Source: Ureibacillus chungkukjangi
Lineage (GTDB): Bacteria > Bacillota > Bacilli > Bacillales_A > Planococcaceae
Direction of reading: 5' to 3'
DNA: 61,849 nucleotides
Assembly (NCBI RefSeq): GCF_003217295.1
Contig: NZ_QJTJ01000018.1
Span: forward strand, 1-61,849
The translations under genes were made by a program, and so were the position numbers. Positions 44,572-53,294 of this stretch are shown here, piece by piece. The notes below the pieces were generated by a model. It saw only the letters and a program-made list of their open reading frames with translations, did no database searches and was not told the DNA's origin. Position 1 is the first letter of the stretch; each line of letters opens with the position of its first letter.

Positions 44572-46020
44572 ATGATGGGAGAAGTATATTCAAATTATAT
44601 TAATGGTGAATGGAGAGAAAGTAAGAGTGGCAATTTAATAGATAGCATTAACCCGGCAAATCTCGAAGTGGTAGGCTCTGTTCAATTTTCAACAATTGAA
44701 GAAGTTACTGAAGCAATCGATGCTGCAAAACTAGCTAAAAAAGAATGGCGCCAATTAGGTCAATTCAACCGAGGGCAAATTTTGTATAAAGCAGCAGAAG
44801 CGCTTGAGAATAATCTACAGGATGTAGCGGAGACATTAACAAAAGAAATGGGTAAAACCCTCCCAGAAGCAATTGGTGAAACGCAACGAGGTATAGCAAT
44901 CTTAAAATACTATGCTTCAGAAGGCGCTCGTAAAGAAGGAGATGTTATTCCTGCATCAGATAAAGATGCGCTAATGTTTACAAAACGTGCACCATTAGGA
45001 GTTGTAGGAATAATAACACCATGGAATTTCCCAGTAGCTATTCCAATCTGGAAAATCGCTCCAGCTTTAGTTTATGGTAACACGATTGTCTTTAAACCAG
45101 CTTCAGAAGCAGCTGTTACTGCAGCAAAAGTTGTGAAATGCTTTGAAGAAGCAGGTCTTCCAAAAGGGGTACTGAATTTCATTACAGGCAGTGGTTCCCA
45201 AGTGGGAAATGCACTAATTAATAGTAAGGACATTAATGGGATTACATTCACTGGGTCTGAAAATACGGGGCATTTAGTAGCAAAAGCTGCTTCGGTAAAT
45301 GGTGTGAAATATCAATTAGAAATGGGCGGTAAAAACCCTGTCATTGTATTAAATGATGCAAATGTAAATAATGCAGTAAATGCCGTACTAAGTGGTGCTT
45401 TTAAATCAACTGGACAAAAATGTACTGCTTCAAGCCGTGTTATCGTTCAATCAGGTATTTACAATCAATTTAAATCTATGTTACTTGAGGAAGCGAGTAA
45501 AATAACGGTTGGTGACGGTTTGTTAAACGATACTTGGATGGGCCCTTGTGCGAATGAAAGTCAATATAATACGGTTCTTGAGTATATACAAATTGGGCAG
45601 GAAGAAGGAGCTAACATTATATACGGTGGAAAACCTGTAGAATCAAATACAAATGGTTTCTACGTAGAACCGACAATTTTTGAAAATGTATCTTCGGATA
45701 TGCGTATAGCTCAAGAAGAGATATTTGGACCTGTTATCTCATTAATTCAAGTGGATACAACTGAAGAAGCAATTGAAGTTGCAAATGACACTCAATATGG
45801 TCTAAGTGCATCAATATTTACAACAAATATTGGTTCAGCTCTAACGTTCATGGAAGAAATTGAAGCAGGTTTAGTTCGTGTGAATGCTGAGAGTGCGGGG
45901 GTAGAACTTCAAGCTCCATTCGGAGGCATGAAAATGTCAAGTACAGGAACTCGTGAGCAAGGAGAATCTGCGAAAGAATTTTATACGGCTGTTAAAACGG
46001 TATTTGTAAAAGCAGAATAA
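44572..46020 (+). CDS. Aldehyde dehydrogenase, probably 2-oxoglutarate semialdehyde dehydrogenase
   Basis: The 482-aa ALDH has [33 protein letters not shown], the catalytic Glu in LEMGGKNP and the catalytic Cys in GQKCTASSR, then [10 protein letters not shown]. The overall pattern resembles the semialdehyde dehydrogenases such as B. subtilis YcbD that oxidise alpha-ketoglutaric semialdehyde. It lies between the FAH dehydratase and the YagE-type aldolase genes. GGAGGG precedes the ATG. Confidence 0.88.
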   Translation: MMGEVYSNYINGEWRESKSGNLIDSINPANLEVVGSVQFSTIEEVTEAIDAAKLAKKEWRQLGQFNRGQILYKAAEALENNLQDVAETLTKEMGKTLPEAIGETQRGIAILKYYASEGARKEGDVIPASDKDALMFTKRAPLGVVGIITPWNFPVAIPIWKIAPALVYGNTIVFKPASEAAVTAAKVVKCFEEAGLPKGVLNFITGSGSQVGNALINSKDINGITFTGSENTGHLVAKAASVNGVKYQLEMGGKNPVIVLNDANVNNAVNAVLSGAFKSTGQKCTASSRVIVQSGIYNQFKSMLLEEASKITVGDGLLNDTWMGPCANESQYNTVLEYIQIGQEEGANIIYGGKPVESNTNGFYVEPTIFENVSSDMRIAQEEIFGPVISLIQVDTTEEAIEVANDTQYGLSASIFTTNIGSALTFMEEIEAGLVRVNAESAGVELQAPFGGMKMSSTGTREQGESAKEFYTAVKTVFVKAE

Positions 46021-46032
46021 GGGGGTGCGGTA

Positions 46033-46941
46033 ATGTTTAAAGGGATTATTCCACCAGTTGTAATCTTTTTCGATCAAAATGGTGAAATCGATTATTCATT
46101 GAATAAAACACATATTGATAAATTAATCGATTCAGGAATTGATGGTGTTTTGTTATTAGGAAGTTCTTCAGAATTTTCATCACTAAAACTATCAGAAAAG
46201 ATGGAATATTTGAAAGAAATCGTTCCGCATATAAATGGTCGTGTACCAATTTTAGTTGGTGTAGGTAATACGGTTTTGAAAGAATCTATTGAATTAGCAC
46301 AATACGCAGAATCTGTCGGGATAGAAGGGGTAATGGCGGTTAACCCGTATTATTGGAAATTAACAAATGACCAAATGGTTGAGTATTTCAGTGAAATTGC
46401 TAACGCGGTTTCAATTAATACTTATCTATATAATATTCCGCAATTAACGGGGCAAGAAATCCCAATCGAAGTTATTTCGACCTTAGTAGAAAATCAACCT
46501 AATATCCGTGGAATCAAAGAAACAGTATCGGATTTTGGAAGAATTCGTAAAGTATTGAAAGAGATTAAAGGAAAACATCCACAATTCGATGTTTTTACGG
46601 CATTTGATGAACATCTAGTTGATGGCTACTTAATAGGTGCTGCTGGCAGCATTAACGGAACCACCAATTTTTTACCGGAAGTAACAGTCAATTTATTAAA
46701 AGCTTTAAATTCAAAGGATTTTGACCAAATTCAAAAATACCAAGTTCAAATATCTTCCCTAATGGAAGTTTATGATATTAATAATTCACTCTTCTCGACA
46801 TTTAAAGAAGGTGCTTATTATCGTTGGTTCAATGATCTACAAACAGGTGTGAGAAAGCCATTCAGTAAGTATGACAAAGATACACGCAAAAAAGCTGGGA
46901 AATTAATTGATTCTATTATTGAACAAGGGGTGTTTCATTAA
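46033..46941 (+). CDS. DapA-superfamily aldolase, YagE/YjhH-like
   Basis: The 302-aa protein resembles E. coli YagE: FKGIIPPVVIFFDQNGEIDY, GVLLLGSSSEFSSL, AVNPYYWKLTNDQM, LYNIPQLTGQ with the catalytic Tyr, and IRGIKETVSDF with the Schiff-base Lys. YagE and YjhH split 2-keto-3-deoxygluconate or -xylonate without phosphorylation. The product from a pentonate would be pyruvate and glycolaldehyde. Its stop codon overlaps the next start by one base. Confidence 0.88.
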   Translation: MFKGIIPPVVIFFDQNGEIDYSLNKTHIDKLIDSGIDGVLLLGSSSEFSSLKLSEKMEYLKEIVPHINGRVPILVGVGNTVLKESIELAQYAESVGIEGVMAVNPYYWKLTNDQMVEYFSEIANAVSINTYLYNIPQLTGQEIPIEVISTLVENQPNIRGIKETVSDFGRIRKVLKEIKGKHPQFDVFTAFDEHLVDGYLIGAAGSINGTTNFLPEVTVNLLKALNSKDFDQIQKYQVQISSLMEVYDINNSLFSTFKEGAYYRWFNDLQTGVRKPFSKYDKDTRKKAGKLIDSIIEQGVFH

Positions 46942-47888
46942 TGAATGAATCTCAAAAGCTATTAGAGAAATTAGGATATCCACATACAGATTATACGGAT
47001 TTACCATCATCAAAAAAAAGATTCCCTGATGGTGCACAATATCGTATTGAAATACCAAGTGTCGAAGGTCCAGTTGCGCTAAAAGAAACGTTAAAGGCGA
47101 TTGATGAATACGGACTGACGATTCATCGTGTTTCTCAAGGTAGTGGCATTATGCTACAGACGGATGATGAAATAAAGGAAATGTGTGCATTAACAGCTGA
47201 GCGCGGAATGGAGCTTAGTCTATTTGTTGGACCAAGAGGAACATGGGATATAAGTGCAGGTCCGTTAACATCTGCAGGTAAATCACAAGCATTACGTCAC
47301 GAAGGCGCTAATCAACTTGTGTATGCAATGGAAGATTTGAAACGTGGCGCAGATCTTGGTTTACGAGGTGCTTTAGTAGCTGATGAAGGATTATTATTAA
47401 TGACAAAAAAAATGAAAGAAGAAGGCCTATTACCAGAAGATTTTGTTGTGAAAGTCTCTGTACAAATGGGTGCATGTAATCCTGTTTCAGTAAAAATAAT
47501 GGAAGAGCTGGGAGCAGGTACTTACAATGTTCCATCATCGCTAACTTTACATAAATTAGCGGCGATACGACAAACAATTGATATACCAATCGATCTTTAT
47601 GTTGAAGTTCCTGATAATTTCGGTGGATTCTTAAGATATTATGAAATCCCAGAGTTGATTCGTGTATTAGCTCCTGTTTATATTAAATTTGGTCTTCGAA
47701 ACCATCCAGATGTTTATCCTTCTGGAAAGCAGTGGGAAGCAACGAACATATCTTTAGTTCGTGAACGTGTGCGTAGAGCTTCAATAGGGATGGAGATTAT
47801 CAACCGATACTGTCCAGATGCAGTCATGTCTGAACTAGGTGCAGAAGGATTAGGTATCTCGAAAGTAACGGCGGATAGAGGAGTGTAG
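46941..47888 (+). CDS. Conserved protein of unknown function, TIM-barrel-like
   Basis: The 315-aa soluble protein shows regular beta-alpha alternation: LFVGPRGTWDISAG, GANQLVYAMEDLKRGADLGL, ALVADEGLLLM, VVKVSVQMGACNP, GTYNVPSSLTLHKLAAI, IDLYVEVPDNFGGF and VYIKFGLRN. I recall homologues only as unnamed or U32-peptidase-like proteins in sugar-acid clusters. The conserved acidic residues (VADEG, VEVPDNFGG) and Lys (KVSVQMG) look catalytic. It is tightly packed between the aldolase (1-bp overlap) and the hydroxyacid dehydrogenase, so it probably acts on a pathway intermediate. Confidence 0.75.
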   Translation: MNESQKLLEKLGYPHTDYTDLPSSKKRFPDGAQYRIEIPSVEGPVALKETLKAIDEYGLTIHRVSQGSGIMLQTDDEIKEMCALTAERGMELSLFVGPRGTWDISAGPLTSAGKSQALRHEGANQLVYAMEDLKRGADLGLRGALVADEGLLLMTKKMKEEGLLPEDFVVKVSVQMGACNPVSVKIMEELGAGTYNVPSSLTLHKLAAIRQTIDIPIDLYVEVPDNFGGFLRYYEIPELIRVLAPVYIKFGLRNHPDVYPSGKQWEATNISLVRERVRRASIGMEIINRYCPDAVMSELGAEGLGISKVTADRGV

Positions 47889-47890
47889 TC

Positions 47891-48850
47891 ATGACATATA
47901 AAATTGTGGTTACAGATTATGAGTATCATGATTTGAAGATTGAAGAAGAAGTTCTTTCTGGGTCAAATCTCGACATTGAGTTTGTTGCTGCTCAATGTCG
48001 AACACCTGAGGAAGTTATTGATATCTGTAAAGATGCGGATGGTATTATTAATCAATATGCTCCGTTAAATGCAGAAGTATTATCTCAATTGGAAAAATGC
48101 AAGGTGATTTCTCGATATGGAGTAGGGGTCGACACAATTCATTTGCCTACTGCCCTTGAAAAAGGTATAACAGTTACAAATGTCCCCGATTATGGAATTG
48201 AGGAAGTTTCCAACCATACTGTAGCTTTTCTATTGGCCTCATCACGAAAAATCGTTCAATTAAATGAAGCGGTAAAAAATGGTGTTTGGGATTTTAAGGT
48301 AGGAGTTCCAATCCATAGATTTGAAAATCGAATTTTTGGTGTATTAGGTTTTGGAAAAATCCCAAGACGAGTAATTGAAAAGGTGAATCCATTCGGTTTT
48401 CAATTAGTTGCATACGACCCGTTTGTTACTGCTGAAGAAATGAGTAAATATAATGTTAGAAAAGTTGAACTAGATGAAATTATTCAAACTTCTGATATTT
48501 TGTCTTTACATCTTCCGCTTACCGAAACTACACATCATTTAATTAACGAAGACAGAATTGCTAATATGAAAGATGGTGTTTTAATCATTAACACCGCTCG
48601 TGGTCCAATCATTAAAGAATGTGCATTAATTGAAGGGGTGAAAAGTGGCAAAATTGCAGGAGCAGCACTTGATGTTGCTGAAATTGAACCAATTCCTCTT
48701 TCGAGTGAGTTAATTCAGTTTCCGAATGTCTATTTAACACCTCATAGTGCATTTTATTCGGAAGAAGCGATTGTAGAGCTTCGAACAAAAACAGCAAAAA
48801 ATATTGTTCAAGTATTAGAGGGCGAAAAAGTAGAATATTTAGTTAAATAA
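47891..48850 (+). CDS. D-2-hydroxyacid dehydrogenase
   Basis: The 319-aa protein has the D-isomer-specific fold: catalytic SRYGVGVDTI, EEVSNHTVAFLLASSRK, NAD loop GVLGFGKIPRRV, YDPF, LHLPLTETT, NTARGPII with the catalytic Arg, and TPHSAFYSEEA with the catalytic His. It resembles CtBP-like or phosphoglycerate-type dehydrogenases. It could reduce glyoxylate, hydroxypyruvate or a 2-keto acid from the pathway. It is the last gene of the island. Confidence 0.88.
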   Translation: MTYKIVVTDYEYHDLKIEEEVLSGSNLDIEFVAAQCRTPEEVIDICKDADGIINQYAPLNAEVLSQLEKCKVISRYGVGVDTIHLPTALEKGITVTNVPDYGIEEVSNHTVAFLLASSRKIVQLNEAVKNGVWDFKVGVPIHRFENRIFGVLGFGKIPRRVIEKVNPFGFQLVAYDPFVTAEEMSKYNVRKVELDEIIQTSDILSLHLPLTETTHHLINEDRIANMKDGVLIINTARGPIIKECALIEGVKSGKIAGAALDVAEIEPIPLSSELIQFPNVYLTPHSAFYSEEAIVELRTKTAKNIVQVLEGEKVEYLVK

Positions 48851-48856
48851 CAACTT

Positions 48857-48896
48857 AAAAAGACTTAGTTCTGGAAAATAGAACTAAGTCTTTTCT
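48857..48896. terminator. Bidirectional terminator between the sugar-acid island and the ABC-F gene
   Basis: AAAAGACTTAGTTCT and AGAACTAAGTCTTTT form a 15-bp stem with A/T tracts on both sides, between convergent genes. Confidence 0.9.
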
Positions 48897-48927
48897 TGTT
48901 TAAAAGAAAATTATTTATAAATGAATT

Positions 48928-50757
48928 CTATTTTTCAAATTCATTTACCCAAATTGACAAAAGATTTTCAAGCTGGGATTCTAGTTTTTTAAGATCATTT
49001 TCGTAAGTATTATTATTTGTCTTATTGAACTTGGCTTTTTTCTCTATTATTTTTTGTTCAAGTTTTTCGATTTGCTGATCGATAGGTATACTATCAGTTT
49101 TGTGCTTTAGTGGCAGTTCTGTCTTTACATTGACTTCATACTGTCCATGCTTCTCTCGAGCCCATTGATAATTGCCTTCATATAAATAGAGCTTTTGATT
49201 TTCTATCCATGCAATTCTGGAAAAGAGCTGGTTTAAGAAGTAGCGATCATGCGAAACGGCTAATACGGTACCATCAAAATGCTGCACCGTTTCCTCCAGG
49301 ACCTCTCTTGATTCAATATCTAGATGGTTGGTCGGTTCATCAAGTATTAGGAGATTAATATCTTCATACATTAGCTGGGCTAAGCGGAGCCTCATTTTCT
49401 CGCCACCACTTAAATCCTTCACTTTTTTAAAGACATCATAGCCATAAAATAAAAACTTCGCTAAAACGTGACGTGCTTCTCCTTCGGTAATGGATACTTC
49501 TTTCCGGAAAACATCAATTAACCGGGCATTGGCATCTTCGTAAACAAAGCTCTGCGATAAATAGCCGATTTTCACATTACTTCCGACAATTACTTTGCCG
49601 GCATCAGGTAAAACTTCTTCTGTCACCATTTTCAGTAATGTGGATTTTCCAGTTCCATTTAAACCAACGATTGCGAGACGATCCTGCCAGCGTAATTGAA
49701 GGGAAAGCTCTTCGAACAGAACTTTGTCATATTGCTTTTTTACTTTTTCAAATAGGACTACATCCTTGCCACTTCGTTCATTTGCTTCAAGCTTTAACTG
49801 CATTTTCTTTGAGACAATCGGCTTCTTTACTAATTCAATTCTAGCTAAGGCTTTTTCCATACTTTTTGCGCGGCGATGTAGGGCAGCATTGGGTGGATTT
49901 GCTTCATTTGCCCATGTTTTTAACCTTTTGATAGTTTCTTTCATCTTGGTAATTTTCTTTTGCTGCTCTTCATATTGAGCAAATTCGTTTAAAATTCTAG
50001 CCTCGCGCATTTTTACAAAGGTATCGTAATTTCCGATGTAAGAAAAGGGCTCGCCATTATCAATTTCAATAATTTTCGTAACTGCTTCATTCATAAATTG
50101 TCGATCATGAGAGACAACAATTAATGTCCCATCATAGCTTTTTAGATAATTTTCAAGCCATTCGATTGCATTCATATCCAGATGATTTGTTGGTTCATCT
50201 AATAATAAAATTTGTGGATTGAGTAATAAAATTTGACCTAACATGACCTTTGTTTTTTCGCCACCACTTAAAAGCTGGAATGGGGACTGGAGTAGGGGAG
50301 TAATACCTAATCCGTTAGCAATCATTTGAATTTTAGCTTCTATTTCATAGCCACCAAGAGCTATAAATTGTTCCTGTATTTCACCATATTGTTTAAGTAG
50401 CTTATCAAGGTGGGCTGTACAAGACATTTGTTGCTCTAAACTTTGCATTTGTGTTTGCATAGATAAAATGTTTGAAAAAGCCTCTTTAAGCACATCGATA
50501 GCAGATACATTCTCATAGGGTGGAATTTGGTGCAAATACCCAATTGTTGTGCCTTTTCTTTTAATAATTCTCCCAGCATCTGGCTTTTCTATGCCAGAGA
50601 AAAGCTTGAGAAGAGTTGTTTTGCCACAGCCATTGCGTCCTACTATTGCAACACGCTCTCCTTTATGAATATCTATTGTTAAACCTTCAAAGATAACCGT
50701 ACCACCGTAAATTTTCGTAATATTCTCTGCTTTTATGGACACTGTGTTTTCCTCCAA
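48928..50757 (-). CDS. ABC-F family ATPase (possible ribosome-protection protein)
   Basis: The 609-aa soluble protein has two ABC domains. The first has Walker A GRNGCGKTT, LLSGGEKTK and ILLLDEPTNHLDMN. The second has GLNGTGKST, LSGGEKMR and LILDEPTNHLDIE. They are joined by an Arg/Lys-rich linker (about residues 240-320, ANPPNAALHRRAKSMEKAL). A C-terminal coiled coil follows. There are no membrane segments, as expected for ABC-F proteins that bind the ribosomal E-site. Some give resistance to lincosamides, pleuromutilins or macrolides; others are housekeeping. The leader ORF and terminator upstream favour an antibiotic-inducible role. Confidence 0.88.
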   Translation of the reverse strand: MEENTVSIKAENITKIYGGTVIFEGLTIDIHKGERVAIVGRNGCGKTTLLKLFSGIEKPDAGRIIKRKGTTIGYLHQIPPYENVSAIDVLKEAFSNILSMQTQMQSLEQQMSCTAHLDKLLKQYGEIQEQFIALGGYEIEAKIQMIANGLGITPLLQSPFQLLSGGEKTKVMLGQILLLNPQILLLDEPTNHLDMNAIEWLENYLKSYDGTLIVVSHDRQFMNEAVTKIIEIDNGEPFSYIGNYDTFVKMREARILNEFAQYEEQQKKITKMKETIKRLKTWANEANPPNAALHRRAKSMEKALARIELVKKPIVSKKMQLKLEANERSGKDVVLFEKVKKQYDKVLFEELSLQLRWQDRLAIVGLNGTGKSTLLKMVTEEVLPDAGKVIVGSNVKIGYLSQSFVYEDANARLIDVFRKEVSITEGEARHVLAKFLFYGYDVFKKVKDLSGGEKMRLRLAQLMYEDINLLILDEPTNHLDIESREVLEETVQHFDGTVLAVSHDRYFLNQLFSRIAWIENQKLYLYEGNYQWAREKHGQYEVNVKTELPLKHKTDSIPIDQQIEKLEQKIIEKKAKFNKTNNNTYENDLKKLESQLENLLSIWVNEFEK

Positions 50758-50800
50758 TTTTTACACAGTGAAGCCAATCTTTAAATGTATTTTTATACAT

Positions 50801-50833
50801 AAAAAAGACTGCTCGATTAACAAGCAGTCTTTT
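50801..50833 (-). terminator. Attenuator-type terminator in the ABC-F leader
   Basis: On the minus strand AAAAGACTGCT and AGCAGTCTTTT form an 11-bp stem with a 9-nt loop, followed by T6. It lies 27 nt after the leader ORF stop and about 45 nt before the ABC-F start, with no other gene between. Confidence 0.8.
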
Positions 50834-50859
50834 CTAAAGTTTGTGAAAAGAATGGCTAA

Positions 50860-50994
50860 TCAGCTGTGTTTTCGATTTATTTGTCTAAAAAAGGGCATAC
50901 GAATCCCGTTAGTCGCAAAATCGAAAGTAATGACACGTGAAAAATAAAGGAAACGGTCATTATTTACACATGTCGTCACAGCTAATGTATTCAT
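50860..50994 (-). CDS. 44-aa leader peptide upstream of the ABC-F gene
   Basis: GGAGGTGAAGAGA precedes the ATG at 50994, a near-perfect binding site. The ORF reads MNTLAVTTCVNNDRFLYFSR, then VITFDFATNGIRMPFF and RQINRKHS. A terminator hairpin follows and then the ABC-F gene. Genes for ABC-F and Erm resistance proteins in Firmicutes are often controlled by drug-stalled translation of such leaders. The peptide is probably regulatory rather than functional in itself. Confidence 0.65.
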   Translation of the reverse strand: MNTLAVTTCVNNDRFLYFSRVITFDFATNGIRMPFFRQINRKHS

Positions 50995-51165
50995 TCTCTT
51001 CACCTCCGTTCAAAATAATTATTTTCAGTATATTCATTTTTTTGTAAAATGTCAATCGTTTCCTACTTATAGAGGAAAATTAATATTATTTTAATGAAGG
51101 TATACAGCTTATACTAATCGAATTATTTTAAGGCAATAAAGTATATTGAATTGGAGATTATCAAA

Positions 51166-51684
51166 ATGTATTTAGAAAGTAACAGATTACTTATTCGCAA
51201 ATTTTCTATGGATGATGTGCAGGAGGTAAGTAAATATACTTCATCTCCAGTAGTAATGAGATACATGCCTGAAGGGGTTATGAATGAAGAAGAAACAAAG
51301 AAACTTGTGCTCGGAAATATGGGAGAGAATCCTAAGAAATTTGCAGTTATATTAAAAAATAAAAATATCCTAATAGGCCATATGGAATTTTTCAGGTATT
51401 TCGGAGAGCATACATATGAAATTGGTTGGGTATTTAACCCGGATTATTATAATAGAGGGTTTGCAACAGAAGCAGCGCAAGTGCTATTAAATTTTGGCTT
51501 TACTGATATGAAGCTGCATCGGATAATCGCAACATGTCAGCCTGAAAATATACCTTCTTATCGTATTATGGAAAAGCTTGGTATGCGTAGAGAAGGATAC
51601 TTTAAAAAGTGCATACCTTGTGGAGAAGAATGGTGGGATGAATACTTTTATGCAATCCTAGCAGAGGAGTGGGTTAAACGATAG
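51166..51684 (+). CDS. GNAT N-acetyltransferase (RimJ/RimL type)
   Basis: The ~172-aa protein begins YLESNRLLIRKFSMDDVQEV and has EIGWVFNPDYYNRGFATEAAQVLLNFGF (acetyl-CoA loop). It then has NIPSYRIMEKLGMRREGYF, the standard RimJ/L architecture. The substrate is unknown. GGAGA lies 9 nt before the ATG at 51166. It is unrelated in sequence detail to the acetyltransferase at 2345, although of the same family. Confidence 0.85.
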   Translation: MYLESNRLLIRKFSMDDVQEVSKYTSSPVVMRYMPEGVMNEEETKKLVLGNMGENPKKFAVILKNKNILIGHMEFFRYFGEHTYEIGWVFNPDYYNRGFATEAAQVLLNFGFTDMKLHRIIATCQPENIPSYRIMEKLGMRREGYFKKCIPCGEEWWDEYFYAILAEEWVKR

Positions 51685-51690
51685 TATAAT

Positions 51691-51736
51691 AGTACTCCCA
51701 AAGTTTTGGACCAAACATTTGGGAGTACTAATTTTA
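51691..51736. terminator. Bidirectional terminator after the acetyltransferase
   Basis: AGTACTCCCAAA and TTTGGGAGTACT form a 12-bp perfect stem with a 15-nt loop, between convergent genes. The 3' flank overlaps the stop codon of the minus-strand gene. Confidence 0.8.
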
Positions 51737-52687
51737 TTCACATAATAATATTTCCCTGACGAATAGATGTTTTTTTGTAATGCAGCGGTCCATGATTTTG
51801 AAGCCGACATCTTCCACTAGATCGTCGATGGTTTCAATGGTTACGATGACGCATTTATCTGCGATTCTTCGAGCTTGTTTAATAATATCAAACTGTTCCT
51901 CGCGTGTAATATGTGTATAAAGATTATATGGTAAATCAATAATACACACATCATAATGCTCACTGACCTCAGAGATTGGCCCATTTGTTATTTCGCCTTT
52001 TAAATTGAAATATGCGATATTTTCGCGAGCACCCTGGCACACTGTAGGGTTAATATCACGTCCTATTAAATCAATTCCCATGGATAGTGCTTCAACTACT
52101 ACAGTACCAATCCCACAGCACGGATCAATGGCACGGATTCCGTCCACATGTGGTACAGCTATATTGGAAATTGCTCGAGCCACTCGTGTATTAAGTGCTG
52201 TGGAATAGCTATTAGGCTTATGTAAATGTTCATGCCAAACTGAATTGCTTTTAGTATAGTTCCCAAAATACCAACGATTGTTGAGTAGCACTAAGCCAAA
52301 CACGACCTCAGGACTATCAAGATCTGGTTCGCCATCGATAACTAATCCGAGCTCGCGTTCAACCTGTCTCCGCTCAGGGTGAGGGATTTTCTTTGTTTCG
52401 CCTAAATCCATTCTATTAAAACAATAGACTTTATATGTCGAAGCACTGACCTTAATATCCTGAATTAAAATTTTCATGTCAGAGACGCTGTCAGCCTCAA
52501 ACATCACTTCCAACCGTTCTTCGATAAATGGACTACGACTTGGATCCACCTTTATATCACTTATTAAAAAGTTTAAAGCGGTATCGAAGCCGAAAAATGA
52601 GCGCATCTCCATTCGACAAAGGTCGTGTTCATTTTTGTGATGTACATATGTGTAAATATAAGTTACCTTCTGTTGTTTGTTATTCAA
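51734..52687 (-). CDS. TRM11-like RNA/DNA methyltransferase
   Basis: The 317-aa protein has an N-terminal RNA-binding-like region and a C-terminal class I methyltransferase domain: AIDPCCGIGTVVVEALSMGIDLIGRDINP (motifs I and II), then CIIDLPYNLYTH, a DLPY variant of the NPPY/DPPY motif. HPERRQVEREL precedes it, as in TRM11/THUMP methyltransferases that make guanosine methylations in tRNA. The target is inferred. It is the last gene of a three-gene minus-strand run. Confidence 0.8.
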   Translation of the reverse strand: MNNKQQKVTYIYTYVHHKNEHDLCRMEMRSFFGFDTALNFLISDIKVDPSRSPFIEERLEVMFEADSVSDMKILIQDIKVSASTYKVYCFNRMDLGETKKIPHPERRQVERELGLVIDGEPDLDSPEVVFGLVLLNNRWYFGNYTKSNSVWHEHLHKPNSYSTALNTRVARAISNIAVPHVDGIRAIDPCCGIGTVVVEALSMGIDLIGRDINPTVCQGARENIAYFNLKGEITNGPISEVSEHYDVCIIDLPYNLYTHITREEQFDIIKQARRIADKCVIVTIETIDDLVEDVGFKIMDRCITKKHLFVREILLCE

Positions 52688-52705
52688 TTGGTAATCATCC
52701 TTTAA

Positions 52706-53161
52706 CTACTGCTGTTCTATGGCACTTACTAACTGTCCGATGAAGCTATAAGTTAGTGAAGTTGCGTCTTGTATTGTCATTTCTTCACGGAAGCCGTCCA
52801 TATTATCTAGGGGGATATTGATATCCCAAAGCCCGTCTTCTCCAGAAAACATCATACTTGAGTAGATTTCCTCACCATGTAGGTTTTCTTCTAAATAAGC
52901 TTTAATAATGGGAGCATGCTTCTTTTGTACCTTCAAACCAAGTAAAACCATATACGTTTTAAAAACATCGTCAACTTCAAAAGAGAGGCTATCTGTTTTG
53001 ATTGGTTCAAAAGAATTTGATTCAATGTAAACAAATTCATTCATATGTTGTTTTAAATGTGTTAAGGATGTATTTAAAAATGCAGCCTGTTCCTGTGCAA
53101 TTACTTCTTCAGAATCTTTGTCACAACGCTCAATATAAACCTCTGATAAATTAAGTGTCAT
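52706..53161 (-). CDS. Hypothetical protein, 151 aa
   Basis: TTTTGGAGGTTAG before the ATG at 53161 (MTLNLSEVYIERC) sets the start; the frame is open further but has no binding site there. The protein is soluble and acidic, with MVLLGLKVQKKHAPIIKAYL and LWDINIPLDNMDGFREEMTI. It may be paired with the methyltransferase gene 18 bp downstream. No family is recognised. Confidence 0.65.
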   Translation of the reverse strand: MTLNLSEVYIERCDKDSEEVIAQEQAAFLNTSLTHLKQHMNEFVYIESNSFEPIKTDSLSFEVDDVFKTYMVLLGLKVQKKHAPIIKAYLEENLHGEEIYSSMMFSGEDGLWDINIPLDNMDGFREEMTIQDATSLTYSFIGQLVSAIEQQ

Positions 53162-53294
53162 TTTTACTAACCTCCAAAATTTCTCTTCCTTATTATAACC
53201 TTTATGCCAATAAAAATAGACAGTCAGCAAAGGACTGTCTTAACTCAACATTTAGTTTAACATAATTTATAAATAATGATAATTATTCTCTAAG

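Noticed and set aside
48612-48797. Various minus-strand frames inside the sugar-acid genes
   Set aside because: They are shadows of clearly coding plus-strand genes and lack binding sites and family resemblance.
32399-48850. Sulfo-Entner-Doudoroff (sulfoquinovose) operon
   Set aside because: TauE, an IlvD/Edd dehydratase, aldolase and ALDH are reminiscent, but there is no sulfoquinovosidase, SQ dehydrogenase or lactonase, and DgoD is close to the galactonate enzyme.
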